33,509 nt of DNA, taken from IMG/VR virus record IMGVR_UViG_3300020469_002318, positions 1-33,509 of that record; one strand, written 5' to 3'. The notes under the pieces were generated by a model. The model saw only the letters and a list, made by a program, of their open reading frames with translations. It ran no database searches and had not been told where the DNA came from. Numbering within the stretch: position 1 is the stretch's first letter; each line of letters starts with the position of its first letter. The translations under genes and the position numbers were made by a program. This stretch comes from a virus. Positions 1 to 5,405 of the stretch are shown piece after piece.

Positions 1-205
1 CTGGTTCTCTGATTCCGTCGATATCGACTGGAGGTGCTGCTATGAAAGCAACGATGAAACATGCTGCTGCTGCGAGCAAACATGGGATCATGAGTACACC
101 GAACCAACCAACATATATTCTATTGTTAGTTGAAGTTACCCATTCGCAGAACGGTGTCCATCCTTGGAGGAGACCTTGTTCCCTAGTTTTTGAAAGAGTT
201 GTCAT
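1..205 (-). CDS. psbA: Photosystem II reaction centre protein D1 (5' part only)
   Basis: The gene starts at 205 and runs off the left edge, so only the first 68 codons are present. The N-terminus is D1: a [14 protein letters not shown] block, the first membrane helix (about 38-57), then [11 protein letters not shown]. The Asp equivalent to D61 near the Mn cluster is D63 here. D1 binds the pigments and the water-oxidation cluster and turns over quickly in light; phage copies are thought to replace the host protein during infection. It has its own consensus promoter (359-387) and a leader of about 147 bases with several hairpins. No strong ribosome binding site precedes the ATG. Identity is certain for the visible part. 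Confidence 0.97.
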   Translation of the reverse strand, partial: MTTLSKTREQGLLQGWTPFCEWVTSTNNRIYVGWFGVLMIPCLLAAAACFIVAFIAAPPVDIDGIREP

Positions 206-352
206 TAGTAAGACGATTTGTAAGTAGGACATCTAGGGATAGATGTGAAACTTATTTCTGAGAATCCCTTTACTCTCAGATAGAAAGACGAAGTATTATA
301 CTGCCTACGAAGGTCTTGGTTGGGAGCAGTTTTGTGTGAGGAAACTCACGCA
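206..352 (-). promoter_or_regulatory. Hairpin-rich psbA 5' leader
   Basis: This is the untranslated leader between the predicted psbA start of transcription (near 352) and the ATG at 205. Three short inverted repeats are visible: 336-340 with 345-349 (GTGAG/CTCAC, 4-base loop), 257-263 with 274-280 (7 bp, TCTGAGA/TCTCAGA) and 230-235 with 240-245 (6 bp, CATCTA/TAGATG, 4-base loop). No open reading frame of note occurs. Structured RNAs upstream of psbA (PhotoRC motifs) are described in marine cyanobacteria and cyanophages; I could not test membership. Confidence 0.45.
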
Positions 353-358
353 ATCTTT

Positions 359-387
359 ATTATATATGAATTGTAAAGTTTTGTCAA
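359..387 (-). promoter_or_regulatory. Consensus sigma70-type promoter of psbA
   Basis: On the minus strand TTGACA (382-387) is followed by a 17-base spacer and TATAAT (359-364), a perfect match to both hexamers. The TGA stop of the upstream halogenase gene (384-386) lies inside the -35 hexamer. The first 14 bases, TTGACAAAACTTTA, are identical in the hli promoter at 3894-3922. Confidence 0.85.
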
Positions 388-1493
388 GTTTTTGGAAAGA
401 CATTATCAATCCAGTTTTTGAAGGTAGTATTATGCCATTGACCATAGGTGACTTCTTCAGTCTCATCGATCAATTGTACCCTAGATTTTGACTGAGCAAC
501 CTCAATGTATTCAAAGAAACGATCATCGTAAATATGATTTCTACTTACATCCATAGCAAAATTCCAAAAGTCTGTATTATATTTTGATCCATTAGCATAA
601 TGCCAGAGAATAAAATTTTGATGCTCAATAATATCATTGTTAAATTTTTTAAGAATTGAACTCTTTGACCTACCATCAAAGATCCATTGAGATACTAAAG
701 TAGTCCATCTTAAATAACATTCTACAGCACTAGCTTCCAATGGTTCAATAAACAATAGTCTATTACCATTAAGAATAACCTTATCATTTTGAATAGGTTT
801 CTTAGCAACATAGTTATCAAAACTTACTGTAGTTTCTGGAAGAACATCGAATGCCAAGTGCATACTTTTTCTTGCATCATAATCAGAAGTTATCTTGTTG
901 TTATAAAGATAACCATATGAAGTATGTTCTTTATTAGGGATAACAAATGTCCACCCATCAAGAGTTGCTACTGCCCTAGTCCATTTTTGATTATGATCTA
1001 CTTCATTCTTCTGTCCTAAGACAACAGAGTTCAAAGGATTCTTTATAGTGTTATAGTATGTTAGATCCTTAGGTGTTCCTCTACAATCAAAAACATAATC
1101 AGCATCTATATCATTACAATCTTCTACATTCTGTTCTATAAACTTACATACATTCTTTTCAATCATATACTCTCTCAACTTATGAGGAGAATAATGTGTC
1201 GCAACAAAATCCATAGGGAATGCATGGAAGAATTTATCTTTCTTCTGTCCCCATCCCTCATATAATATACCAGATTTTATTGTGGCATCTATTGGATTAT
1301 TATACCAATCAATATCTAATACTTCAGAAATAATTCCAGTAAAATTTGGAAGAGAACCTTGACCAACCTTTTCAATAGGAATAGATGGGTCATAGTATAT
1401 CTCAATTTCTACATCAGTATTATGATGCTCACGCAAAAGGTGCAGAGCAACGATTAAACCACCGTTACCTGCACCAACAATTGCTATCTTCAT
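384..1493 (-). CDS. Flavin-dependent (tryptophan-type) halogenase-like protein
   Basis: The 369-residue protein begins with an FAD-binding GAGNGG loop (residues 7-12). It keeps three hallmarks of flavin-dependent halogenases: a Lys in the active-site position (K73, in TIKSG), a GWTFVIP block (180-186) matching GWxWxIP with Phe for the second Trp, and FIEPLEAS (248-255) matching the FLEPLES region that holds the catalytic Glu. It is much shorter than PrnA (about 540 residues), so the C-terminal substrate domain is reduced. The family uses FADH2, oxygen and halide to form HOCl and a chloramine on Lys. The substrate is unknown, and a plain monooxygenase is possible. The ATG directly follows the stop of the small gene upstream. 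Confidence 0.75.
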   Translation of the reverse strand: MKIAIVGAGNGGLIVALHLLREHHNTDVEIEIYYDPSIPIEKVGQGSLPNFTGIISEVLDIDWYNNPIDATIKSGILYEGWGQKKDKFFHAFPMDFVATHYSPHKLREYMIEKNVCKFIEQNVEDCNDIDADYVFDCRGTPKDLTYYNTIKNPLNSVVLGQKNEVDHNQKWTRAVATLDGWTFVIPNKEHTSYGYLYNNKITSDYDARKSMHLAFDVLPETTVSFDNYVAKKPIQNDKVILNGNRLLFIEPLEASAVECYLRWTTLVSQWIFDGRSKSSILKKFNNDIIEHQNFILWHYANGSKYNTDFWNFAMDVSRNHIYDDRFFEYIEVAQSKSRVQLIDETEEVTYGQWHNTTFKNWIDNVFPKT

Positions 1494-1754
1494 TTAAAAT
1501 GGATTGCCTGGAGCAGGAAGTCCTAAACCAGAAGTAGGAGAGAGTGGTGGTAGATCATTAGATCCTAATGGGAGTGACTCTGTTCCACCCAATGCACCAA
1601 TGCCTGGAATAGATCCAGTAACTGATTCCATAACTTGTGATTTAATACCATCAATGATGGCATCTCTGCTGACATATACAGATACCCCACCAACAACAAT
1701 GGCAAGAGATACAACACCAGACGATACTGCGATGACATTAATAATTTTTTGCAT
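1494..1754 (-). CDS. Small single-pass membrane protein, proline/glycine-rich tail
   Basis: I do not recognise the family. The 86-residue product has one hydrophobic helix (about 7-28), a short amphipathic stretch (about 32-46) and then a Gly/Pro/Leu-rich tail ending PAPGNPF. The stop abuts the ATG of the halogenase gene (TAAATG), which suggests translational coupling. Function is unknown; a membrane-associated role is inferred only from hydrophobicity. Confidence 0.7.
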   Translation of the reverse strand: MQKIINVIAVSSGVVSLAIVVGGVSVYVSRDAIIDGIKSQVMESVTGSIPGIGALGGTESLPLGSNDLPPLSPTSGLGLPAPGNPF

Positions 1755-1777
1755 GATTAATTTTCTTAGTAAATTAT

Positions 1778-2314
1778 TTAGAGGAGTTTTTTTCTCAGTT
1801 CTTTATAAACATGAGCAGCATCAGATATAGTATAAGGGTCGTTAGGACAATTATTCATTTTACCTGGTTCCTCAAACAACTCCTCTATTATACCACCAAC
1901 TACATATGCTGCATACCTCCAAGTCCTATTACCATATCCACGATTAATATTTTTAACTAACATACCTATCCCTTCTGCTAACTCTCCGTTACCATCAGGA
2001 AGCATTTCTACTTTCTCAATACCCAATGCTTCTTTCCATGCATGCATTACATAATTATCATTGACAGCAGTACAGTAGATGGAATCTATACCAAAGTCTT
2101 TCTCAAACTTATCGTAGTATGATTCCCAATTAGGAAGCATGTCTGCAGTACAAGTTGGAGTGAAAGCACCAGGTACACCAAACAATATAACCTTCTTATT
2201 TGCAAACCATGCAGAGGTTGAGTAGTGATCATCTATTATTCTCTTACCGTCATCAGATGTAAGAGATCCTGCTAGGATAAAATCCATATCAGGTATTCTT
2301 TTCTTACGAATCAT
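1778..2314 (-). CDS. Peroxiredoxin (Prx5/AhpC-TSA-like)
   Basis: The 178-residue protein has the peroxidatic motif PGAFTPTC, that is PxxxTxxC with P48, T52 and C55, preceded by a VILFGVPG strand. The downstream Arg that completes the site is probably R133 in NRTWRY. This pattern is typical of the Prx5 subfamily, which reduces hydrogen peroxide and organic hydroperoxides using thiol reductants. In this neighbourhood of hli genes and psbA it would limit photo-oxidative damage in the infected cell; that role is inferred. C81 or C156 might act as a resolving Cys. It is the last reader-size gene before the tiny-gene array. Confidence 0.88.
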   Translation of the reverse strand: MIRKKRIPDMDFILAGSLTSDDGKRIIDDHYSTSAWFANKKVILFGVPGAFTPTCTADMLPNWESYYDKFEKDFGIDSIYCTAVNDNYVMHAWKEALGIEKVEMLPDGNGELAEGIGMLVKNINRGYGNRTWRYAAYVVGGIIEELFEEPGKMNNCPNDPYTISDAAHVYKELRKKLL

Positions 2315-2341
2315 ACTAAAATTATTACTGTAACTTATATA

Positions 2342-2443
2342 TTATATTATACCGAGAGTTCCTGCTGTAACTCCCACAGTCAGGAAAAAAAAGAATTCAA
2401 ACACAGGCATATATCCTGCATTCTTCATTAGGAATTGAGTCAT
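2342..2443 (-). CDS. 33-residue membrane peptide
   Basis: The frame begins MTQFLMKNAGY and has one hydrophobic helix with a run of Phe (FEFFFFLTVG) ending GTLGII. A GAGGAG ribosome binding site lies 11 bases before the ATG. It is the last of the tiny genes behind the promoter at 3894-3922. I recognise no family. The good ribosome binding site and unbroken array support it as a real gene. Confidence 0.55.
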   Translation of the reverse strand: MTQFLMKNAGYMPVFEFFFFLTVGVTAGTLGII

Positions 2444-2470
2444 TTGTGCTTGTGCTCCTCAGCTTTTTGT

Positions 2471-2545
2471 TTATGAAAATACGAACGGTAGTCCGTTGAC
2501 TGCAGTAAATGCTACTGCACATGCGAATGTTAATGTGTAAATCAT
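2471..2545 (-). CDS. 24-residue hydrophobic peptide
   Basis: The frame reads MIYTLTFACAV then VNGLPFVFS, which is one short membrane helix and little else. It starts two bases after the preceding stop (TAACCATG), so translation is probably coupled. Its size recalls the one-helix subunits of photosystems or cytochrome b6f, but I match it to none of them. It is supported mainly by its place in the array. Confidence 0.45.
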   Translation of the reverse strand: MIYTLTFACAVAFTAVNGLPFVFS

Positions 2546-2547
2546 GG

Positions 2548-2721
2548 TTAAGTTCCTTGGTATACTGGTGACATTACTCCACCTTCGGGATCATCATCGT
2601 CATCATCATTTGCAGCACGGAGGAATAATTCCACACCCACAAGCAGTGCTACTGGATAGAAACACCAGAGTACTGCTTGGAATGGACTGATATCGGTTGA
2701 TGCTACGATAAAATCGGACAT
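2548..2721 (-). CDS. 57-residue one-helix membrane protein with poly-Asp tail
   Basis: The product has a short polar N-terminus, one hydrophobic helix (VLWCFYPVALLVGVELFL, about 17-34), an Asp run (NDDDDDDPEGG) and a C-terminus ending SPVYQGT. The same layout, helix plus Asp run, appears in the unrelated gene at 9054-9299. A 35-base gap precedes it. I do not recognise the family. The acidic face would be on the side opposite the short N-terminus; function is unknown. Confidence 0.6.
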   Translation of the reverse strand: MSDFIVASTDISPFQAVLWCFYPVALLVGVELFLRAANDDDDDDPEGGVMSPVYQGT

Positions 2722-2756
2722 TAATGGTTGAGTAAAATTTTAATACGAATAGTTAT

Positions 2757-2876
2757 TTAGGTAATTGTACCTACCAGAGATGCTGCACTAGCAGATACTA
2801 CTAACCAAGGTAGGTTTATTGCCACCAGTAGTTTTACTAGAGTAGATCTTTTGATCGTGAACAATGTGCAAGTCAT
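2757..2876 (-). CDS. 39-residue membrane peptide
   Basis: The frame begins MTCTLFTIKRST and contains one hydrophobic stretch (LVKLLVAINLPWLVVSASAA) that could be a membrane anchor or a signal sequence with an SASAA cleavage-like end. Its ATG overlaps the previous stop as TAATG, the same junction as its three upstream neighbours. No family is recognised. Confidence 0.5.
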   Translation of the reverse strand: MTCTLFTIKRSTLVKLLVAINLPWLVVSASAASLVGTIT

Positions 2877-2956
2877 TATATGTACGCTACTGTTGGAGCA
2901 TACGCTGTTGCTGCTGCAATTGTTCCTAAGAACATTATCTGGATAAGAAGTTTCAT
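2876..2956 (-). CDS. 26-residue hydrophobic peptide
   Basis: The frame begins MKLLIQIMFLGT and is Ala-rich (TIAAATAYAP), long enough for one membrane helix only. Both ends form TAATG overlaps with the neighbouring tiny genes, which argues for coupled translation and so for a real gene. It matches no one-helix photosystem subunit I know. Confidence 0.45.
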   Translation of the reverse strand: MKLLIQIMFLGTIAAATAYAPTVAYI

Positions 2957-3054
2957 TATACTATTACACCTGTAGGAATGGCAGACATAATTGCTACCAT
3001 AAAGATGTAAGGTACAAACTTAAAAGGAACTGGTTTTCTCTTTAATGAGTTCAT
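2956..3054 (-). CDS. 32-residue membrane peptide, basic N-terminus
   Basis: The product has a basic start (MNSLKRKPVPFKF) followed by one hydrophobic helix (VPYIFMVAIMSAIP) and ends TGVIV. The ending echoes the TGQ(I/L)IPG tail of the hli genes upstream, which may hint at a decayed hli relative. TAATG overlaps occur at both ends. Function is unknown. Confidence 0.5.
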   Translation of the reverse strand: MNSLKRKPVPFKFVPYIFMVAIMSAIPTGVIV

Positions 3055-3170
3055 TATACAATACCTGGTATAAGTTGACCTGTTGCTAAGTAGATGCCAC
3101 CGAATAGAACGAATGCAAACATTGCTGGTCTACCGACTGCTCTCTCGAAGATGTCTTTATTACTGTTCAT
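3054..3170 (-). CDS. Divergent high-light-inducible-like protein (38 residues)
   Basis: The product has one helix with VGRPAMFAFV in place of the hli core NGRxAMxG, and the hli-type ending ATGQLIPGIV. It keeps Glu (E9) and Arg (R14) but has Val where the chlorophyll-binding motif has Asn. It starts inside the stop of the hli upstream (TAATG). It is best read as a diverged hli copy; pigment binding is uncertain. Confidence 0.65.
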   Translation of the reverse strand: MNSNKDIFERAVGRPAMFAFVLFGGIYLATGQLIPGIV

Positions 3171-3313
3171 TATACGAAACCTGGTATGATTTGTCCTGTT
3201 GTTAGGTAAGCACCTAGTCCTGCGATGATGCCAAGCATTGCGAATCTGCCATTAAGCTTTTCTGCAAATACCTTTTCCTTTTCGATTGTTTTTGTTTCTG
3301 TTTTGTTAGTCAT
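3170..3313 (-). CDS. hli: High-light-inducible protein (47 residues)
   Basis: A charged N-terminus (TETKTIEKEK) leads into the chlorophyll-binding core AEKLNGRFAMLG and one helix ending TTGQIIPGFV. Hli proteins are one-helix relatives of light-harvesting proteins that bind chlorophyll and carotenoid, quench excess energy and aid photosystem II repair. The stop overlaps the next ATG as TAATG. The AExxNGRxAM motif is intact, so identity is firm. Confidence 0.9.
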   Translation of the reverse strand: MTNKTETKTIEKEKVFAEKLNGRFAMLGIIAGLGAYLTTGQIIPGFV

Positions 3314-3359
3314 TGTTCTTAGATTGAGTAGGGGTAGAATTGAAAGAGACCTGTTAAGA

Positions 3360-3473
3360 TCAGAAGATTCCTGGTATTATCCAACCAGTGAATCCATAAT
3401 TTACGACGAGTGCAAAGAAACCCATCATCGCTAGGCGACCATTAGTTTGCTCTGCTTCTTTCCAGTATTTCAT
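3360..3473 (-). CDS. hli: High-light-inducible protein (37 residues)
   Basis: This minimal hli starts MKYWKEAEQTNGRLAMMG, so the motif begins at residue 6, and ends GWIIPGIF. The ATG follows the stop of the hli upstream with no gap (TAAATG). At 37 residues it is little more than the pigment-binding helix. A 46-base untranslated gap separates it from the next gene. Confidence 0.88.
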   Translation of the reverse strand: MKYWKEAEQTNGRLAMMGFFALVVNYGFTGWIIPGIF

Positions 3474-3626
3474 TTAGAATATACCTGGAATGATTTGTCC
3501 TGTTGTTGCGTATGCTCCGAATGCTGCAACGAATCCAATCATTGCCATCCATCCGTTAAACTTTTCTGCTTCTGGTGTCATGAGTTTGTCCTGTTTGTTG
3601 ATTGTGAATTGTGAATTGATCTTCAT
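3474..3626 (-). CDS. hli: High-light-inducible protein with Arg-to-Trp change in the core
   Basis: The 50-residue product carries AEKFNGWMAMIG, an hli core in which the usual Arg after NG is Trp, and the common ending TTGQIIPGIF. I chose the ATG at 3626, not an internal one at codon 16, because AGGAG lies at good spacing before it. In this family Glu and Arg pair to hold a chlorophyll, so the substitution may alter pigment binding. It sits ten bases after the larger hli upstream. Confidence 0.85.
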   Translation of the reverse strand: MKINSQFTINKQDKLMTPEAEKFNGWMAMIGFVAAFGAYATTGQIIPGIF

Positions 3627-3636
3627 CTAAGTCTCC

Positions 3637-3867
3637 TTAGAATCCTGCTAGTCCAAAGAAAAAGAAATTTCCAGTGGCAACATAGGATACGAATCCTGCT
3701 ACGAGACCGATCATTGCTAATCTACCGTTAAGTTTTTCAGCATTAGGTCCATAACCTTCGTAGCCTTCTTCTGCTCTAAGTTTTGGTTCTATAGAGAAGA
3801 TGTTCTGGCGACCACCAGATTCTGTTGTTGTATAACGATCAGTAGATCTGGTTGTTGTAGAAGTCAT
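3637..3867 (-). CDS. hli: High-light-inducible protein, long form (76 residues)
   Basis: This is the first gene behind the consensus promoter at 3894-3922. It has a Ser/Thr-rich N-terminus (about 1-18), a linker, the intact core AEKLNGRLAMIG (about 43-54) and one helix ending NFFFFGLAGF, which differs from the TGQIIPG ending of the shorter copies. The leader is only about 20 bases and AAGG lies very close to the ATG. It probably protects photosystem II in the infected cell. Confidence 0.92.
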   Translation of the reverse strand: MTSTTTRSTDRYTTTESGGRQNIFSIEPKLRAEEGYEGYGPNAEKLNGRLAMIGLVAGFVSYVATGNFFFFGLAGF

Positions 3868-3893
3868 AACCTTTTGTAAAGTTGTGTAACATA

Positions 3894-3922
3894 ATTATAT
3901 AGCAAACATAAAGTTTTGTCAA
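3894..3922 (-). promoter_or_regulatory. Consensus sigma70-type promoter of the hli/tiny-gene array
   Basis: TTGACA (3917-3922), a 17-base spacer and TATAAT (3894-3899) on the minus strand match the consensus perfectly. The predicted transcript starts near 3887, about 20 bases before the first hli ATG. It shares the 14 bases TTGACAAAACTTTA with the psbA promoter. Confidence 0.85.
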
Positions 3923-3933
3923 ATTTGTTTACA

Positions 3934-3947
3934 TTCGGATGTCCGAA
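3934..3947. promoter_or_regulatory. Inverted repeat just upstream of the hli promoter
   Basis: TTCGGATGTCCGAA is a 6+6 inverted repeat with a 2-base centre. It lies about 12 bases upstream of the -35 hexamer, where an activator could bind. It is G/C-containing in an otherwise very AT-rich spacer. No known operator is assigned. Confidence 0.3.
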
Positions 3948-4040
3948 CATGAGTAAATATACCTTATATTACCTATAATTTAATCTTATTTTAACATTTG
4001 TGTTTCATATTTGTAACACTCTCTTAATATAACATGGCAT

Positions 4041-4071
4041 AAAAAAAGACCCTCCACTAAGTAGAGGGTCT
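4041..4071 (-). terminator. Rho-independent terminator after the small outer-membrane-like gene
   Basis: On the minus strand AGACCCTC (4064-4071) pairs with GAGGGTCT (4047-4054) across a 9-base loop and is followed by a run of seven T. It lies 24 bases past the stop of 4095-4469 and separates it from the hli promoter. Confidence 0.9.
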
Positions 4072-4094
4072 CGATCCATCTCGAACTCTATTAT

Positions 4095-4469
4095 TTAGAA
4101 TACGAATTTTGTACCGATCTTACCAGAGAAGTCGATGTCATCGCTAGGTGTTGTTGCACCGTAGACCTCTGCATAAAGAGAAACTTTCTCTGTAAGTCCT
4201 GTAGATCCACCAAGGTATCCAGCAAGTTCTACATCACCGAAGTCATCTGTTGACTCTGTGTGAGTTACTGTAGGACCACCAGAAACATACCAGTTAAGAC
4301 CACCAGGTGTTGCTCCTTCGTATCCAACTTGAAGTTCTAGAGCACCAGATGTGTATGAACCATCAGGGTATGAACCATTTGCTTCTACATTCACATATGG
4401 ACCAGCAAAAGCTGCACCAGCGAAGAGGAATGGAGATGCTGCTACTGCAGCGATTGTTAGTTTAGTCAT
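4095..4469 (-). CDS. Small secreted outer-membrane (beta-barrel-like) protein
   Basis: The 124-residue product has a clear signal peptide (1-22, ending AGAAFA before GPYVN). The mature part is rich in alternating strands with Gly, Thr and Tyr, and ends GKIGTKFVF; a terminal Phe is the usual assembly signal of outer-membrane barrels. At about 100 mature residues it could form only a small barrel. A phage gene for a host-exported envelope protein could alter adsorption or superinfection, which is inference. It is expressed alone: promoter, structured leader, gene, terminator. Confidence 0.75.
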   Translation of the reverse strand: MTKLTIAAVAASPFLFAGAAFAGPYVNVEANGSYPDGSYTSGALELQVGYEGATPGGLNWYVSGGPTVTHTESTDDFGDVELAGYLGGSTGLTEKVSLYAEVYGATTPSDDIDFSGKIGTKFVF

Positions 4470-4585
4470 GTTTTTTTTAAAGTATCTCGCAAGGCATTAA
4501 AAAACCTGCGGATGATAGACCCCTCGACATGGGATCTTGATTACATCTACGCAGGGTTACGATCTTTCGAGTCCTTTGTATGAAG
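4470..4585 (-). promoter_or_regulatory. Structured 5' leader, candidate cis-regulatory RNA
   Basis: The leader of about 115 bases folds on paper into a stem of CCTGCG (4550-4555) with CGCAGG (4505-4510), extended with a bulge, then GATG (4544-4547) with CATC (4511-4514), capped by GATCCC (4531-4536) with GGGGTC (4518-4523) and a 7-base loop. Upstream CTCGA (4567-4571) can pair with TCGAG (4523-4527) at that loop, a possible pseudoknot. Six T follow the outer stem (4499-4504), so it could act as an attenuator, or simply terminate the glycan operon. wcaG-type RNAs are known in cyanophages; membership is untested. Confidence 0.5.
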
Positions 4586-4586
4586 T

Positions 4587-4620
4587 TATTTATATTAACA
4601 GAACTTATCTTTCCTGTCAA
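4587..4620 (-). promoter_or_regulatory. Overlapping sigma70-like and T4-late-like promoter
   Basis: TTGACA (4615-4620), a 17-base spacer and TAATAT (4592-4597) form a good sigma70-type promoter. The T4 late octamer TATAAATA overlaps the -10 region (4587-4594). The TGA stop of the upstream glycosyltransferase (4617-4619) is inside the -35 hexamer. The site serves 4095-4469. Confidence 0.6.
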
Positions 4621-5405
4621 GCCCCTTCAAAACCTGGTGGCAATTTACCTAGGTATGGGTTCAAATCGAAGTACTGATTCCAGTCCTCCACTAGAGGAGC
4701 ATCGTTTCTCCAGAAGTTCCAGAGAGCATCGTGACAATTCTTATGATATACATCCACATGCTGATCATGAATGTCTGATCCCATGTCACATCGATACATG
4801 AATATTGGCATAGAGAATGTCAAACCACTGTTATAGATTAAATCATCTGCTACAGATCTAGGTTTAATTCTACAGTCTAACTTATATTTTCCTTTCTTTA
4901 GATACAATCCTAAAAGTTTTTTTGCATATGTTCGATTGATAACATAAGCAGCAGTAGAGAAATCATTTACAAATCTATGATGGATCTGCATCACAGGTAT
5001 TGCTGGATTGATAACTGCTAACTGTAATATATCCCAAGCAGCAGGTGCCCATCTAAACCATTCTTTCCAAGTAAATGGCCAGTGCTTAACAGAATCCATG
5101 TCACAATCATCTTCCATTATGATTGCATACTCATCGTCTGATGTTTCCATCCAGTATTGAATTGCTTTTAGATGTGATGTAACACAACCTATCTCACCCG
5201 ATGACATATTATCTGGATACTTACCATACACAATATCACTCAGATCGTCTTCACGACCATCGTAAGCAGAGATTCTAGTGTTTGCTACCTCCCAATACGA
5301 AAGCATCTGTTCTGTACGCAAACGACGGTCTTCCTTACCATCTAAATTAATCCAATAGATGTGTGGAAGATCTTTTAATTTTGATGCAGATTTATTTTTA
5401 TCCAT
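4617..5405 (-). CDS. GT25-type LPS glycosyltransferase
   Basis: The 262-residue protein has the GT25 pattern: IYWINLDGKEDRR near the N-terminus (about 17-29), GCVTSHLKAI in the middle, IIMEDDCD as the acidic nucleotide-sugar/metal motif, a STAAYVINRTYAKKLL segment and ADDLIY. The family includes lipooligosaccharide galactosyltransferases and collagen glycosyltransferases. It is the last gene of the glycan operon and overlaps the upstream gene by 8 bases. The donor sugar is unknown. No signal peptide or membrane segment is seen, so it acts in the host cytoplasm. Confidence 0.85.
   Translation of the reverse strand: MDKNKSASKLKDLPHIYWINLDGKEDRRLRTEQMLSYWEVANTRISAYDGREDDLSDIVYGKYPDNMSSGEIGCVTSHLKAIQYWMETSDDEYAIIMEDDCDMDSVKHWPFTWKEWFRWAPAAWDILQLAVINPAIPVMQIHHRFVNDFSTAAYVINRTYAKKLLGLYLKKGKYKLDCRIKPRSVADDLIYNSGLTFSMPIFMYRCDMGSDIHDQHVDVYHKNCHDALWNFWRNDAPLVEDWNQYFDLNPYLGKLPPGFEGA

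Noticed and set aside
1504-1830. A 108-codon frame on the plus strand.
   Set aside because: It is antisense to the 86-residue gene and the end of the peroxiredoxin gene, has no ribosome binding site, and its codon pattern mirrors the minus-strand genes.
2315-2353. TATAATATAATAT-like sequence that might be a promoter for the peroxiredoxin gene.
   Set aside because: No acceptable -35 hexamer lies at 16-18 bases; read-through from the hli promoter is enough to explain expression.
4540-4580. Possible tRNA fragment on the plus strand (TTCGAGTCC resembling a T-loop half).
   Set aside because: No pairing T-stem, anticodon stem or acceptor stem can be laid out around it. The minus-strand leader structure explains the pairing better.
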